DNA of 64,000 bases from Phaeobacter gallaeciensis (GCF_001678945.1 NZ_CP015124.1:62001-126000); one strand, 5' to 3'; counted from the first letter of the stretch, positions 9,116 to 18,640 are shown. Translations and numbers: made by a program. The notes: generated from the letters alone by a model not told the origin.

Positions 9116-10057
9116 ATGTCCGAGATGCAGCAACTGTCCGGCAATACCCAATCAAGAAAATCCCGGCCTGGAAAAATCCGGTCCAGCGCGCGCCAGATCG
9201 CGCGGGAGATCTCTTATGCGCATTCGGCGCAGACCCGTTCGGGGCGTCTGGTGATCCGAATGATGGAGAATACCACGGGCCGTCTGAAGCTGATCCGACG
9301 CGCACGGGGGTATGAACAGGAGGTCGCGGGTGGGCGCAGTTTCTGGAGCGTCATCGCTGAACGCTATGGTCTGTCGCTGGAGATCATCGGCGGCGCGCTG
9401 TCCAATATTCCGCGCGACAAGCCGGTCGTTCTGATCGCCAATCATCCCTATGGGATCCTTGATGGGCTGATGATGGGGCACATCCTGGCCGAAACGCGCG
9501 GGGATTTTCGTATTCTGGCGCATCAGGTGTTCGGCAAGGCGGAAGACCTGAACCGTATCATCCTGCCGATCGATTTTGCCGAAACCAAGGATGCGCTGCG
9601 CACCAATCTTGAGACCCGAAAAACGGCGCTCAGCTATCTGGGGCAGGGCGGCGCCATCGGGATCTTTCCTGGCGGCACGGTTTCCACGGGAGCAACGCCC
9701 TTTGCCCGGCCGATGGATCCGGGCTGGCGCAGCTTTACCGCACGGATGATTGCCAAATCCGATGCGGTTGTGGTGCCGGTCTATTTTGACGGCCACACTT
9801 CGCGCTTGTTTCAGATCGCCAGCCATCTGCACGCTACGTTGCGCATGGGGCTCTTGATCAAGGAGTTTCACAAGCGGGTCGATACACCGGTGCGGGTGGT
9901 GATCGGGGAGGCGATCGGGCGCGACAAACTTGACCCTTTGACCGGGGATGCCAAAGGAATGATGGATTTCCTGCGCAAAGCGACGTATGAGCTGTCTCCG
10001 ACTCCTCTCGATCCGGGCTTGCGCGGGTTCGAGTTTGAAGAGAAACATCGCGCCTGA
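9116..10057 (+). CDS. Lysophospholipid acyltransferase family protein
   Basis: The product (313 aa from the chosen ATG) contains the PlsC-type acyltransferase signature NHPYGILDG, an H-x4-D catalytic motif in VVLIANHPYGILDGLMMG. A glycine-rich FPGGTVSTG block comes later and is comparable to the family's substrate-binding motif. Such enzymes move acyl chains onto lysophospholipids or related lipids at the inner membrane. The first 60 residues are basic and probably membrane-associating. The start at 9116 is preferred over the GTG at 9086. murI follows 24 nt downstream, suggesting co-transcription. Some bacterial relatives act on ornithine lipids; I cannot decide the substrate. Confidence 0.85.
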   Translation: MSEMQQLSGNTQSRKSRPGKIRSSARQIAREISYAHSAQTRSGRLVIRMMENTTGRLKLIRRARGYEQEVAGGRSFWSVIAERYGLSLEIIGGALSNIPRDKPVVLIANHPYGILDGLMMGHILAETRGDFRILAHQVFGKAEDLNRIILPIDFAETKDALRTNLETRKTALSYLGQGGAIGIFPGGTVSTGATPFARPMDPGWRSFTARMIAKSDAVVVPVYFDGHTSRLFQIASHLHATLRMGLLIKEFHKRVDTPVRVVIGEAIGRDKLDPLTGDAKGMMDFLRKATYELSPTPLDPGLRGFEFEEKHRA

Positions 10058-10081
10058 ACGTGGCATCCGCGAAAGAAGAAC

Positions 10082-10891
10082 ATGGCAGTAGGCATTTTTG
10101 ATTCTGGTCTGGGCGGTCTGACCGTGCTCGACGCTGTGCAGCGGCGTCTGCCGGAGGTTGACCTTATCTATTACGGCGACAGTGCTCACGCCCCCTATGG
10201 CGTGCGCGATGCCGAGGATGTCTATCAGCTGACCAAGGCCGCTGTGGAAGACATGTGGGACAAGGGCTGCGATCTGGTGATCCTGGCCTGTAACACCGCT
10301 TCGGCGGCGGCGCTGCGGCGCATGCAGGAGGGGGGGCTGCCCAAGGGCAAGCGCGTGCTTGGCGTCTTTGTGCCGCTGATCGAAGCACTGACCGAGCGCC
10401 AGTGGGGCGATAATTCGCCGCCGCGCGAGGTTGCGGTGAAGCATGTGGCGCTGTTCGCAACGCCCGCGACCGTATCCAGCCGGGCGTTTCAGCGGGAACT
10501 GGCCTTTCGCGCCATCGGTGTCGATGTGGAAGCGCAGGCCTGTGGCGGTGTTGTCGACGCCATCGAAGAAGGCGACATGATCCTGGCTGAGGCGCTGGTG
10601 CGCAGCCATGTGGATGCGCTCTTGCGCAAGATGCCGCATCCCGAGGCTGCCATTTTGGGCTGCACCCATTATCCGTTGATGGAAAAGACCTTTCAGGAGG
10701 CGCTTGGCCCACAGGTCAAAGTGTTCAGCCAGGGCGATCTGGTGGCAGACAGTCTTACCGATTACCTTGAGCGGCACCCGGATATGTACGGCACCGGCAA
10801 GGCAGGGTTCTACACCACTGGCGATCCGGCGCGGGTCAGCACCCATGCGACCCAGTTCTTGCGACGACAAATCACCTTTGAAGCGGCCTGA
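10082..10891 (+). CDS. murI: Glutamate racemase
   Basis: MurI makes D-glutamate for peptidoglycan in the cytosol. The 269-aa protein opens with the typical [16 protein letters not shown]. It carries both catalytic cysteines in conserved settings: Cys70 in ILACNTASA and Cys194 in ILGCTHYPL. The Asp/Ser pair of the DSGLGG motif and the [11 protein letters not shown] segment are also present. It follows the acyltransferase by 24 nt. Length and motifs are complete, with no sign of decay. Confidence 0.96.
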   Translation: MAVGIFDSGLGGLTVLDAVQRRLPEVDLIYYGDSAHAPYGVRDAEDVYQLTKAAVEDMWDKGCDLVILACNTASAAALRRMQEGGLPKGKRVLGVFVPLIEALTERQWGDNSPPREVAVKHVALFATPATVSSRAFQRELAFRAIGVDVEAQACGGVVDAIEEGDMILAEALVRSHVDALLRKMPHPEAAILGCTHYPLMEKTFQEALGPQVKVFSQGDLVADSLTDYLERHPDMYGTGKAGFYTTGDPARVSTHATQFLRRQITFEAA

Positions 10892-11022
10892 TCCGGCGCT
10901 TCCACGGGGACGGCTTTCTGTCGTCCCTCGGGCGGATCGCCTGTCAGCTGCGGCAGTTTTCCCTATTCTCACCGCCTGTTGCTGCGGTACAAATCACGTA
11001 AATTCAAAAGACGAGGTCTGAC

Positions 11023-12051
11023 ATGACCCACAAAGTGGCTATCCTTGGCGCCAGCGGTTACACCGGCGCGGAACTGGTGCGGCTGATTTCCCAGCACCCG
11101 AGCATTGAAATCGCGGCGCTTGCCGCCGAGCGTAAGGCGGGCCTGACCATGGCCGAGGTGTTTCCGCACCTGCGCCATCTGGATCTGCCGACCCTGTGCA
11201 AGATCAGCGAGATCGACTTTTCACAGATCGACCTGTGCTTCTGCGCCCTGCCGCATAAGACCAGCCAGGAAGTGATCGCGGCCCTGCCGAAGGATCTGAA
11301 GATCGTCGATCTGTCGGCGGATTTCCGGCTGCGCGACCCGGCGGAATACGAGAAATGGTACGGCAACCCCCATGCTGCGCTGGAGCAGCAGGAAGAGGCG
11401 GTTTACGGCCTCACCGAATTCTACCGGGATGAGATCCGGGGCGCGCGGCTGGTGGCGGGTACCGGCTGCAACGCGGCAACCGGGCAGTTTGCGCTGCGGC
11501 CGCTGATCACCTCGGGCTTGATTGATCTAGATGAAATCATCCTCGATCTGAAATGCGCCGTCTCTGGTGCGGGTCGGGCCCTGAAGGAAAACCTGCTGCA
11601 TGCGGAGCTGAGCGAGGGTTACAATGCCTATGCCATCGGTGGCACGCACCGGCATTTGGGTGAATTCGATCAGGAATTCTCGAAACTGGCCGGGCGTCCG
11701 GTCAAGGTGCAGTTCACCCCGCATCTGGTTCCCGCCAACCGGGGTATTCTGGCGACGACCTATGTCAAAGGCGACGCCGAGGCGATCCACGCGGCATTCG
11801 TTTCTGCCTATGCCGATGAACCCTTTATCGAGGTTCTGCCCTTTGGCACCGCGCCAAGCACCCACCACGTGCGCGGCTCCAACTTCTGTCATATCGGCGT
11901 GACCGCTGACCGGATCGAAGGGCGGGCCATTGTCATTGCGGCGCTGGATAACCTGACAAAAGGTAGCAGCGGACAGGCCTTGCAGAATGCCAATCTGATG
12001 TTAGGTGAAGACGAAACTGCGGGTCTGATGATGGCGCCGCTGTTCCCCTAG
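11023..12051 (+). CDS. argC: N-acetyl-gamma-glutamyl-phosphate reductase
   Basis: ArgC reduces N-acetylglutamyl phosphate to the semialdehyde with NADPH, the third step of arginine synthesis. The 342-aa protein has the N-terminal Rossmann motif [14 protein letters not shown] and the catalytic Cys149 in [11 protein letters not shown]. The later [10 protein letters not shown] and [12 protein letters not shown] segments are typical of the dimerisation domain. The start follows an AGACGAGG ribosome site. It stands 131 nt after murI, probably with its own promoter. ccmE follows 36 nt after the stop. Confidence 0.96.
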   Translation: MTHKVAILGASGYTGAELVRLISQHPSIEIAALAAERKAGLTMAEVFPHLRHLDLPTLCKISEIDFSQIDLCFCALPHKTSQEVIAALPKDLKIVDLSADFRLRDPAEYEKWYGNPHAALEQQEEAVYGLTEFYRDEIRGARLVAGTGCNAATGQFALRPLITSGLIDLDEIILDLKCAVSGAGRALKENLLHAELSEGYNAYAIGGTHRHLGEFDQEFSKLAGRPVKVQFTPHLVPANRGILATTYVKGDAEAIHAAFVSAYADEPFIEVLPFGTAPSTHHVRGSNFCHIGVTADRIEGRAIVIAALDNLTKGSSGQALQNANLMLGEDETAGLMMAPLFP

Positions 12052-12087
12052 GGCGCCAGACCCGGACGAGCACAGGACGGTAACGAT

Positions 12088-12531
12088 ATGAAAAACCTCA
12101 AAAAGCAGCGTCGCATTCAGGTGATCGCATTGGCGACCGTTGCCCTGATCGTGTCGACGGCTTTGATCGGTTACGCGATGCGGGACGGGATCAACTACTT
12201 CCGTTCGCCTAGTCAGGTGATGGCCGAGCCGCCGGTGCCGACAGAGGTTTTCCGTATTGGCGGTCTGGTCGAAGATGGCAGTCTGGTGCGCGGTCAGGGC
12301 GAAACCGTGCGGTTCTCTGTGACCGATGGCGGCGCGACCGTGCCAGTGACTTACGCGGGTGTGCTGCCGGACCTGTTCGAGGAAAATCAAGGCATGGTCG
12401 GCACAGGCCGTTACGTCAACGGTGTGTTCGAAGCCTCTGAAATTCTGGCGAAACATGACGAGACCTACATGCCCAAGGAAGTCGTGGACGCGCTGAAAGA
12501 GCAGGGCGTCTATCAGGAGCCGGACGCCTGA
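12088..12531 (+). CDS. ccmE: Cytochrome c maturation heme chaperone CcmE
   Basis: CcmE is an inner-membrane periplasmic heme chaperone. It holds heme covalently on a histidine and passes it to apocytochrome c through CcmF. The 147-aa protein has a short basic N-terminus, one membrane anchor (about residues 11-30), an OB-fold beta domain, and the signature LAKHDETYMPKE in which His123 is the heme-binding residue and Tyr127 the axial ligand. It is separated from other ccm genes, none of which lie in this window. A strong terminator follows at 12563. Confidence 0.95.
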   Translation: MKNLKKQRRIQVIALATVALIVSTALIGYAMRDGINYFRSPSQVMAEPPVPTEVFRIGGLVEDGSLVRGQGETVRFSVTDGGATVPVTYAGVLPDLFEENQGMVGTGRYVNGVFEASEILAKHDETYMPKEVVDALKEQGVYQEPDA

Positions 12532-12562
12532 GGTTCGGAACATTCCCAAACAGCACTAATTG

Positions 12563-12588
12563 AAAACGGGGGCCTTGGCCCCCGTTTT
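12563..12588. terminator. Bidirectional terminator between ccmE and speE
   Basis: AAAACGGGGGCC and GGCCCCCGTTTT form a perfect 12-bp inverted repeat around TT, so the loop must open a few pairs. It has A/T flanks on both sides and lies between convergent genes. Confidence 0.9.
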
Positions 12589-12619
12589 GTTTCAGCAGAT
12601 CCTGCGCACGGCGCAGGTC

Positions 12620-13471
12620 TTATGGGAAGAGTTTCTTCACATAGCCGGGCAGGGCGAAAGCCGCCTTGTGCACCTCGGGCGTGTAGTAATCGGTTTCAAT
12701 CCCGGCAGCGGCAAAGCGTTTTTCCAGATCGGCCAGCGACACGGTGCGCGCGGATTTGGAGTGGCTGCCCCAGCCAAAGGCCATCGGACCACCCGCATAG
12801 GTCGGGATTGTCGCCAGATAGCAGCTGTGATCGGCAAACAGCGTCTTGAAGGCGCGCATGGTGCCGGTCAGCTCGTCCCCTTGCATGAAGGGCACGCCGT
12901 TCTGGGTGACGATGATACCGTCATCGGTCAGCGCGCGGGCGGCGTGGCCGTAGAAGGTATTGGTGAACAGCACCTCGCCCGGGCCGATCGGATCGGTGGA
13001 ATCGACCACGATCACGTCGAATTTCTGATCTGTTTCACGCATGAAGGCCGCGCCATCGTTGATCACCAGATTGAGCCGTGGATCGTCAAAGGCGCCCTGG
13101 CTCAGCATCGGCAGGTATTCCTTGGAGAAATCCACCACACCGGCGTCGATCTCGACCATGGTGACATGCTCCACAGAGGCGTGGCGCAGGGCCTCGCGGG
13201 CCATGCCACCGTCGCCACCGCCGATGATCAGCACACGTTTGGCGGCCCCATGCGCCAGGATCGGCACGTGGGTCAGCATCTCGTGGTAGATGAAATTGTC
13301 GCCCTCGGTGGTCTGCACCACGTCGTCCAGCGTCAGGATGCGGCCGAATGTGCCGTTCTGAAACACCTTCAGGCGCTGATGCTCGGTCTTGCTGTCATAG
13401 AGCATCTCGTCCACGCGCAGGGATTGCGCGTAGTGATCGTGCAGGCGTTCGGTGATCCAGGTCTCGCTCAT
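12620..13471 (-). CDS. speE: Spermidine synthase
   Basis: SpeE transfers the aminopropyl group of decarboxylated SAM to putrescine. The 283-aa protein has the N-terminal beta region, YHEMLTHVP, the dcSAM-binding IIGGGDGGMAREAL, and the catalytic VVDSTDPIGPGE motif with its Asp. I start it at 13471 (MSETWITERL), where its ATG overlaps the speD stop codon by 4 bp, giving translational coupling. The longer open frame upstream is the speD region read in another phase. speD and speE form a two-gene spermidine unit. Confidence 0.96.
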   Translation of the reverse strand: MSETWITERLHDHYAQSLRVDEMLYDSKTEHQRLKVFQNGTFGRILTLDDVVQTTEGDNFIYHEMLTHVPILAHGAAKRVLIIGGGDGGMAREALRHASVEHVTMVEIDAGVVDFSKEYLPMLSQGAFDDPRLNLVINDGAAFMRETDQKFDVIVVDSTDPIGPGEVLFTNTFYGHAARALTDDGIIVTQNGVPFMQGDELTGTMRAFKTLFADHSCYLATIPTYAGGPMAFGWGSHSKSARTVSLADLEKRFAAAGIETDYYTPEVHKAAFALPGYVKKLFP

Positions 13472-13974
13472 GCCGCGACCTCCTTGGCGATCAGCTCCTC
13501 CCCGCGCAGAAGTTCCCGGACCTCCACGTGGTCGGTGGAGAAGGCCTCTTTGAGCACGCCGACAGCGCGCCAGGGTTCGGCATCGCCGCACATGAAGACG
13601 TCAAAGGCGCCATAGCCGATTTCCGGCCAGGTGTGCACCGAGATGTGGCTTTCGGCCAGCACGGCCACGCCCGACACGCCTTGCGGCGAGAATTTATGGG
13701 TGTGGATGTGCAGCAGCGTGGCGCCGCAAACCTCGACGCATTTGCGGAAGGCGTTTTGAATGCGGGTCTCGCAATCAAGGCCCGTGCCGTTCATGACTTC
13801 GATGATCAGATGGGTTCCGGCGAACACTTTTCCATCGCGGCGGATGAAATGGTCTTCGCGGTCGCTGTCCACAACGGTTTCGATGATCGCAGCGGGTACA
13901 CTGCGGGCGGTATCTTCCTCTTGGGCGCCTGTCTCCAGACCGATCCCCAGTTGGAAGAGGTTGGCGTCTTTCAT
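13468..13974 (-). CDS. speD: S-adenosylmethionine decarboxylase proenzyme
   Basis: SpeD supplies decarboxylated SAM for SpeE. It is made as a proenzyme that cleaves itself to form a pyruvoyl group. In the 168-aa product the processing site is LAESHISVHTWPE: cleavage between Glu108 and Ser109, with His and Cys residues (CGDAEPW) nearby as in class 1B enzymes. The start at 13974 has AAGGGGAG about 5 nt upstream, better than the upstream in-frame start at 14004. It overlaps speE by 4 bp. Confidence 0.95.
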   Translation of the reverse strand: MKDANLFQLGIGLETGAQEEDTARSVPAAIIETVVDSDREDHFIRRDGKVFAGTHLIIEVMNGTGLDCETRIQNAFRKCVEVCGATLLHIHTHKFSPQGVSGVAVLAESHISVHTWPEIGYGAFDVFMCGDAEPWRAVGVLKEAFSTDHVEVRELLRGEELIAKEVAA

Positions 13975-14136
13975 GACACTCCCCTTCGTTCCAGTAGATG
14001 ACAATCCAGCCGGCCCTTAGCGCCCCCCCGGATAAGGGTCCGGGGTTGGGATCGGTGCCGAAAGTGAGGCGCATCTAGGCCCCATGGCAGATTCGATCAA
14101 GGAAAAATTTACCGGGGGCTTTGAAATGATTGAAAA

Positions 14137-14165
14137 GAAAAAAGGCCGGGGAACTGGCCCCGGCC
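14137..14165 (-). terminator. Terminator of the DUF1127 gene, leftward
   Basis: On the minus strand GGCCGGGG pairs with CCCCGGCC around a 6-nt loop and is followed by a T-rich tract (14143-14137). Confidence 0.85.
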
Positions 14166-14190
14166 GTCAGGTGGTTCCGGTACCCGGGGA

Positions 14191-14424
14191 TCAGGGGCGC
14201 CAGAACGGAAGAGTGGCTTCATAATGGGCGTCCTCGCGGGAGAGCCCGATGTCTTGCAATTGTTCCGGGGTCAGGTGGCGGAGCTGTTTACGGCTGCGCT
14301 GTCGGACGGACCATTTCGTCATCAGAACCGCGAACGTCACCGCGACCTGAGCCAGCACCGGCAGGGTGGGCTGATTGGTCAGAAAGGTGATGCTGGTATG
14401 TGCAGGGGTCGCGTGCTGTGTCAT
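14191..14424 (-). CDS. DUF1127 domain protein
   Basis: This 77-aa protein ends in the Arg-rich DUF1127 motif. The segment WSVRQRSRKQLRHLTPEQL is followed by QDIGLSREDAHYEA, with the usual R-x-L-x-x-L-x-D-I-G-L-s-R pattern. The N-terminal half includes a moderately hydrophobic stretch (about 25-42). Small DUF1127 proteins in alphaproteobacteria have been linked to RNA turnover and to phosphate or stress responses, but this member's role is unknown. The start at 14424 has AAGGA about 8 nt upstream. A perfect ATTGTAT/ATACAAT palindrome sits 14-29 bp upstream of it, so the divergent MocR protein may control it. Confidence 0.85.
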   Translation of the reverse strand: MTQHATPAHTSITFLTNQPTLPVLAQVAVTFAVLMTKWSVRQRSRKQLRHLTPEQLQDIGLSREDAHYEATLPFWRP

Positions 14425-14437
14425 GGTCAGATCCTTT

Positions 14438-14630
14438 ATTGTATTGATACAATCCTGTGTTGTTGGTACGATCACTTGATACAAAGTTCCGACTCAGCTG
14501 TCTAAGGAAGCATTGTAATGGGTACAATTTGGGCGCCGAGCCTTGGTGATAAGCCTGGACCGAAGTATCAGCGGGTGGCCGATACAATCCGCGCAGCGGT
14601 GGAAAACGATACATTGCGTGTTGGTACAAA
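14438..14630. promoter_or_regulatory. Array of TGRTACAA boxes, probable MocR operator region
   Basis: The divergent DUF1127/MocR promoter holds the perfect inverted repeat ATTGTAT-TG-ATACAAT (14438-14453). Related boxes follow at 14463 (TTGGTACGAT), 14476 (TTGATACAAA), 14519 (GGGTACAATT), 14580 (CGATACAATC), 14608 (CGATACATTG) and 14621 (TTGGTACAAA). The last three lie inside the MocR coding region. Repeated boxes of one shape are typical of autoregulated MocR genes. Binding is inferred. Confidence 0.55.
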
Positions 14631-15921
14631 GTTGCCGCCGGTGCGCGATCTGGCCTATCAGCTGGGCATCACCCCCGGCACGGTGGCACGGGCCTATTCC
14701 ACCCTCACGGACGAAGGACTTCTGCAGGCCGAGGTCGGGCGCGGTACATTTGTCGCTGAGCGGCAGACCAAGGTCATGGATGATGTCTGGTCCCGCGAAT
14801 TGCACCTACGGGAGGAAAGCGATCCCAACCATGTCAGCCTGTTCAGCCCGCGCCTTGCCGATGTGGGGCAGGTGGCTGCGATCCGGGAGGCGATGAAGAA
14901 GGTCGCCGCTGCCGATCCGCTGATGTTCCTGAACTACCCGACCCGTGACGCCTACCGCCCGGTGCGCGAAGCGGTGGTGGAGTGGCTGTCAGATCAGCCG
15001 CTGGGGCCGCTTGATGAAAGCCAGGTGGTCCTGACCCATGGCGGTCAGAACGGCATCCTAACAGTGCTGCAGGCGGTCCTGAAGGACGCGCAGCCCACGC
15101 TGTTGGTCGAGGATCTTTCTTATGCCGGCTTTCGTCGTGCGTCTGAACTGCTCCGGGCCAAGGTTGTCGGGGTGGGGATGGACGAACACGGGATTCGTCC
15201 GGATTCGCTGGAGCTTGCCATCCGCAAGACGGGCGCGACGGTTCTATGTACCAGCCCCGAGGTGCACAATCCGACCGGTCTTTTTACGCCGCAAAAACGG
15301 CGCGAGGAGATCATCAAGGTCGCGCGGCGGCATGAGTTGCAGATCGTCGAGGATGATTGCTATCGCATGGGAGAGGCCGGCGCGCCCAGCTATCGCGCTC
15401 TGGCGCCGGATATCACCTGGCACGTCTGTTCGATTTCCAAGGTTTTGACGCCGGCGCTGCGCGTCGGTTTTGCCCTCGCGCCCAAAGGACATGAACAGGA
15501 TCTGCGCCGGTCAGCGGAATACAGCTTTTTTGGCCTGTCGCAGCCGCTGGCTGAACTGATCCGCGTCTTGCTTTCGGACCCGCGCAGCAAGGAGCTGGCC
15601 AAAGAAGTGCGCAAGGAAATGGCCAAATATGTGCGTGTGGCGGTGAATGCCCTTGGTGCATTTGAGTTGACATGGAAAGACGAGGTCCCGTTCCTCTGGC
15701 TGAAACTGCCTGCAGGCTGGCGCTCCGCTGCCTTTACTCGCGCGGCAGAAGCTGCAGGTGTGCAGATCAGGTCAGCCGATGAATTCGCCCTGAGGGATGG
15801 CCGCGCGCCCAATGCCGTGCGCATCACCATCAATGGGCAGGTTTCTTTGGCTAAGTTCGAAGACGCGATGCTGCGTTTGCGCAGCCTTTTGGACAACCCG
15901 CCCGAGCAAATCAGCGTCTAG
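14518..15921 (+). CDS. MocR-type regulator (GntR HTH plus aminotransferase-like domain)
   Basis: The 467-aa protein joins an N-terminal GntR winged helix (about residues 15-80: KYQRVADTIRAAVENDTLRVG, then LPPVRDLAYQLGITPGTVARAYSTL) to a class I aminotransferase-like domain (about 100-460). Lys308 in CSISKVLTPALRVGF is placed as the PLP Schiff-base lysine. MocR proteins sense PLP or an amino compound and usually control a neighbouring or divergent gene. Here the divergent gene encodes a DUF1127 protein, and the shared promoter carries many TGRTACAA boxes. No vitamin B6 or GABA genes are adjacent, so the effector and regulon stay open. Confidence 0.92.
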   Translation: MGTIWAPSLGDKPGPKYQRVADTIRAAVENDTLRVGTKLPPVRDLAYQLGITPGTVARAYSTLTDEGLLQAEVGRGTFVAERQTKVMDDVWSRELHLREESDPNHVSLFSPRLADVGQVAAIREAMKKVAAADPLMFLNYPTRDAYRPVREAVVEWLSDQPLGPLDESQVVLTHGGQNGILTVLQAVLKDAQPTLLVEDLSYAGFRRASELLRAKVVGVGMDEHGIRPDSLELAIRKTGATVLCTSPEVHNPTGLFTPQKRREEIIKVARRHELQIVEDDCYRMGEAGAPSYRALAPDITWHVCSISKVLTPALRVGFALAPKGHEQDLRRSAEYSFFGLSQPLAELIRVLLSDPRSKELAKEVRKEMAKYVRVAVNALGAFELTWKDEVPFLWLKLPAGWRSAAFTRAAEAAGVQIRSADEFALRDGRAPNAVRITINGQVSLAKFEDAMLRLRSLLDNPPEQISV

Positions 15922-15927
15922 GAGTGG

Positions 15928-15949
15928 GGTATTTTGATACCTATTTTTT
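15928..15949 (+). terminator. Weak terminator after the MocR gene
   Basis: GGTAT (15928-15932) pairs with ATACC (15937-15941) around TTTG and is followed by TATTTTTT. The stem is short. It also contains a TTGATACC box like those upstream of the gene. Confidence 0.4.
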
Positions 15950-15989
15950 AACACACTGATTTTACGTGATAAATTGTTGTTTTGCTGTG

Positions 15990-16018
15990 TTGACGCAGTG
16001 CGGAGATCCCCGTAAACC
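15990..16018 (+). promoter_or_regulatory. Likely sigma70 promoter of rplM-rpsI
   Basis: TTGACG (15990-15995) and TAAACC (16013-16018) are separated by 17 bp, about 65 bp upstream of the rplM start. A strong -35 with a relaxed -10 is common for ribosomal genes in this group. Confidence 0.5.
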
Positions 16019-16083
16019 CCGTCCATCGAATTCAGGTGAGTTGTATTCCGGCTCATCTTCACGACAAACAGGATAGACCTGCC

Positions 16084-16542
16084 ATGAAAACCTTCTCTGC
16101 TACTCCGGCAGATATCGAGAAGAACTGGATCCTGATCGACGCCGAAGGCGTTGTTCTGGGCCGTCTTGCCTCGATCGTTGCCATGCGCCTGCGCGGTAAG
16201 CACAAAGCGTCGTTCACGCCGAACATGGACATGGGCGACAACGTCATCATCATCAACGCCGACAAGGTACAGATGACCGGCAAGAAGCGCGACGAGCACT
16301 TCTACTGGCACACCGGCCACCCGGGCGGCATCAAGTCCCGCACCAAGCAACAGATCCTGGAAGGCGCGCACCCCGAGCGTGTTGTCTATCAGGCTGTGAA
16401 GCGCATGCTGCCGGGCAACCGTCTGGCGCGCCAGCAGATGAGCAACCTGCGTATCTATGCTGGTGCCGCGCACCCGCATGAGGCCCAGGCCCCCGAGGTT
16501 CTGGATGTCAAATCCATGAACAAGAAAAACACGCGGAGCTGA
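16084..16542 (+). CDS. rplM: 50S ribosomal protein L13
   Basis: L13 is an early-assembly protein of the large subunit. The 152-aa protein has the family core [16 protein letters not shown], then [16 protein letters not shown] and an [11 protein letters not shown] stretch. The start at 16084 ([15 protein letters not shown]) matches the alphaproteobacterial form and has AGGA upstream. The TTG-type start at 16036 is rejected. rpsI follows after 5 nt, the standard L13-S9 operon. Confidence 0.97.
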   Translation: MKTFSATPADIEKNWILIDAEGVVLGRLASIVAMRLRGKHKASFTPNMDMGDNVIIINADKVQMTGKKRDEHFYWHTGHPGGIKSRTKQQILEGAHPERVVYQAVKRMLPGNRLARQQMSNLRIYAGAAHPHEAQAPEVLDVKSMNKKNTRS

Positions 16543-16547
16543 GACCG

Positions 16548-17033
16548 ATGGCTGATCAGATCAACACTCTCGAAGAGCTGGGCGCCGTTGCAGGCGTTGA
16601 AGCTGTCGCTGAAGAAACCATTTCCCGTGAGCCCGTCCGTGACGAGCTGGGTCGTGCCTATGCAACCGGTAAGCGGAAAGACGCAGTCGCACGCGTCTGG
16701 ATCAAGCCGGGTTCCGGCAAGGTCGAAGTGAACGGCAAAGAGCTGAACAAATACTTCGCCCGTCCGGTGCTGCAGATGATCCTGCGCCAGCCGTTCACCG
16801 TTGCCGGTGTCGAAGACCAGTTCGACGTCTACGCAACCGTCAAAGGCGGTGGCCTTTCCGGTCAGGCCGGTGCGGTCAAGCACGGCATCTCCAAAGCTCT
16901 GCAGCTTTATGATCCCGCCCTGCGCGGCGCTCTGAAAGCTGCTGGCTTCCTGACCCGTGACAGCCGTGTTGTTGAACGTAAGAAATTCGGCCGCCGCAAA
17001 GCGCGTCGTTCGTTCCAGTTCTCCAAGCGTTAA
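16548..17033 (+). CDS. rpsI: 30S ribosomal protein S9
   Basis: S9 contacts the decoding site with its basic tail. The 161-aa protein has the acidic N-terminal extension (about 35 residues) common in alphaproteobacteria. The core begins [21 protein letters not shown] and the end is the conserved [13 protein letters not shown], whose last Arg reaches the P-site tRNA. It is translated just after rplM. A strong terminator follows. Confidence 0.97.
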   Translation: MADQINTLEELGAVAGVEAVAEETISREPVRDELGRAYATGKRKDAVARVWIKPGSGKVEVNGKELNKYFARPVLQMILRQPFTVAGVEDQFDVYATVKGGGLSGQAGAVKHGISKALQLYDPALRGALKAAGFLTRDSRVVERKKFGRRKARRSFQFSKR

Positions 17034-17056
17034 TCGCTGGACAGCAGAACAGAGAA

Positions 17057-17085
17057 AGGCCGCAGAGAAATCTGCGGCCTTTTTT
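17057..17085 (+). terminator. Terminator of rplM-rpsI
   Basis: AGGCCGCAGA and TCTGCGGCCT form a perfect 10-bp stem around GAAA, followed by TTTTT. Confidence 0.95.
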
Positions 17086-17160
17086 CGTGGTTTGTCTGTG
17101 TGGCTGAAACGGGGGATTGGACCGCCCTGGAACCTACGTACAAAGGCGCAGCCGCGGTGC

Positions 17161-17778
17161 CTATTTGTCGGGTTCAATCAGGCCCAGACCGCGCAGATAG
17201 ATCATGATCCCGCTTTCAAGCAGATCCTCGGGCGAGAAGGGCGAGGTGGCACCGGGCGTGTTGCGGGCATAAAGCTCCACAACCCCGTGGCTCAGCGCCA
17301 TGATATGGGCGGAAAACATCGCTGCGGGCGGGCGTTTTTCGGCCGGGATGTGCTGGCTCAGATCCGCAGCAGCCTTTTCCAGGATGCCCCGTGCGCGGGC
17401 AGCGGCATCCGCCAGTTCGGGCGTGCGGTTGACGGAAATACCGCTTTCGAACATCGCGATGTAATGGCCGGGATGTTTGCGGGCAAAGGCGAGATAGGCC
17501 CGTCCCGTTGCCTCAAACGCCGCGAGGGCCGAGGGCTGATATTTTTCATAGGCGTGCTGCATCAGATCGGCGAACATCGCAAAGCCCTGTTTCGCGGCCT
17601 CTGCGATCAGATCTTCACGGCCTTCGAAATGGCGATAGACTGCCGCCGGGGTAACGCCCGCCTGTTTTGCCGCCTCGGACAGGGTAAAGCCGGTCGGGCC
17701 TTTTGCCTCGATCAGACCCAGTGCGGATTCCACAAGGGCCTGACGCAGGTTGCCGTGATGATAGCCGCGTTTACGCAT
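17161..17778 (-). CDS. TetR family transcriptional regulator
   Basis: The 205-aa protein has the TetR helix-turn-helix in its first 55 residues ([20 protein letters not shown], then [21 protein letters not shown]) and a helical ligand-binding C-terminal domain. I place the start at the ATG 17778, 8 bp inside the end of ppk2. The GTG at 17799 would give 7 more residues. Overlap with the upstream ppk2 suggests co-transcription. The ligand and targets are unknown; fatty-acid or xenobiotic control would be guesswork. Confidence 0.9.
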   Translation of the reverse strand: MRKRGYHHGNLRQALVESALGLIEAKGPTGFTLSEAAKQAGVTPAAVYRHFEGREDLIAEAAKQGFAMFADLMQHAYEKYQPSALAAFEATGRAYLAFARKHPGHYIAMFESGISVNRTPELADAAARARGILEKAAADLSQHIPAEKRPPAAMFSAHIMALSHGVVELYARNTPGATSPFSPEDLLESGIMIYLRGLGLIEPDK

Positions 17779-18640
17779 TCCAGATGTCCGGTCCGCCACA
17801 GATGAGGGGATCTACGTCCCCAAGCGCCTCGGCGTTTTTGTTGTCATAATCCAGTCCATGTAGGACCGAACGGATGGCAGCCAGCCGCGCGCGACGCTTG
17901 TCGTCCGAGCGGACGACTGTCCAGGGGGCCACCTTGGTGTGGCTGCGGCGGAAGGTTTCGCCGATGGCATCGGTATAGGCGTCCCAGCGTTCCAGCCCTC
18001 TTACGTCGATGGTGCTTAGCTTCCAATGCTTCAGCGGATCGGATTCGCGGGCCAGAAACCGATCGAGCTGCTCGGCGCGGCCAACATTCAGCCAGATCTT
18101 GAACAGGTGAATGCCGTCCTCGACCAGAGCCTCCTCGAACCCTGTAACCTGATGGAAGAAGCGCTCGCGCTGCGTGTCGGTGCAAAAGCCAAAGACCTTT
18201 TCGACGACGCCGCGATTGTACCAGCTGCGGTCGAAAAACACGATTTCACCGCCCGAGGGCAGATGGCCGATATAGCGCTGGAAATACCATTGGGTCTGTT
18301 CAGCCTCGGATGGTTTCTGCAGCGCCACAACCCGCGCGCCGCGGGGGTTAAGGTTTTCGCGGAAGCGTTTGATTGTGCCACCTTTTCCTGCGGCATCTCG
18401 ACCTTCGAACACCACGGCGACACGGGCGCCAGAGGCTTTGACCCAGGATTGCAGTTTCACCAGCTCGATCTGCAACGCGTCCATGGATTGCTCATAGGAC
18501 TTTTTCTTCATCCGCGCGGCATGCGGATAGTCCGAATCCAATATCGCCTTCTTTCCCGCATCGGCGATAGCCTTGCGGATGTCAGAAGGCGCGCCGGTCT
18601 CGAAATAGCGGCTGATGGCGCCGTCAAATGGCAATGTCAT
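17771..18640 (-). CDS. ppk2: Polyphosphate kinase 2 (PPK2 family)
   Basis: PPK2 enzymes use polyphosphate to phosphorylate nucleotides (or the reverse) in the cytosol. The 289-aa single-domain protein has Walker [17 protein letters not shown] (Gly80-Gly88) and the Walker B/lid start [10 protein letters not shown] (Asp137, Arg138), matching class I PPK2, which mainly phosphorylates nucleoside diphosphates. The ATG at 18640 has AGGAAGG upstream; the TTG at 18646 is an alternative. The 3' end overlaps the TetR gene. Class assignment is by motif and length, and the nucleotide preferred is not determined. Confidence 0.93.
   Translation of the reverse strand: MTLPFDGAISRYFETGAPSDIRKAIADAGKKAILDSDYPHAARMKKKSYEQSMDALQIELVKLQSWVKASGARVAVVFEGRDAAGKGGTIKRFRENLNPRGARVVALQKPSEAEQTQWYFQRYIGHLPSGGEIVFFDRSWYNRGVVEKVFGFCTDTQRERFFHQVTGFEEALVEDGIHLFKIWLNVGRAEQLDRFLARESDPLKHWKLSTIDVRGLERWDAYTDAIGETFRRSHTKVAPWTVVRSDDKRRARLAAIRSVLHGLDYDNKNAEALGDVDPLICGGPDIWNA

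Noticed and set aside
9152-10972. 606-codon frame opposite the acyltransferase and murI
   Set aside because: Antisense to two well-supported genes; composition is that of a mirror frame.
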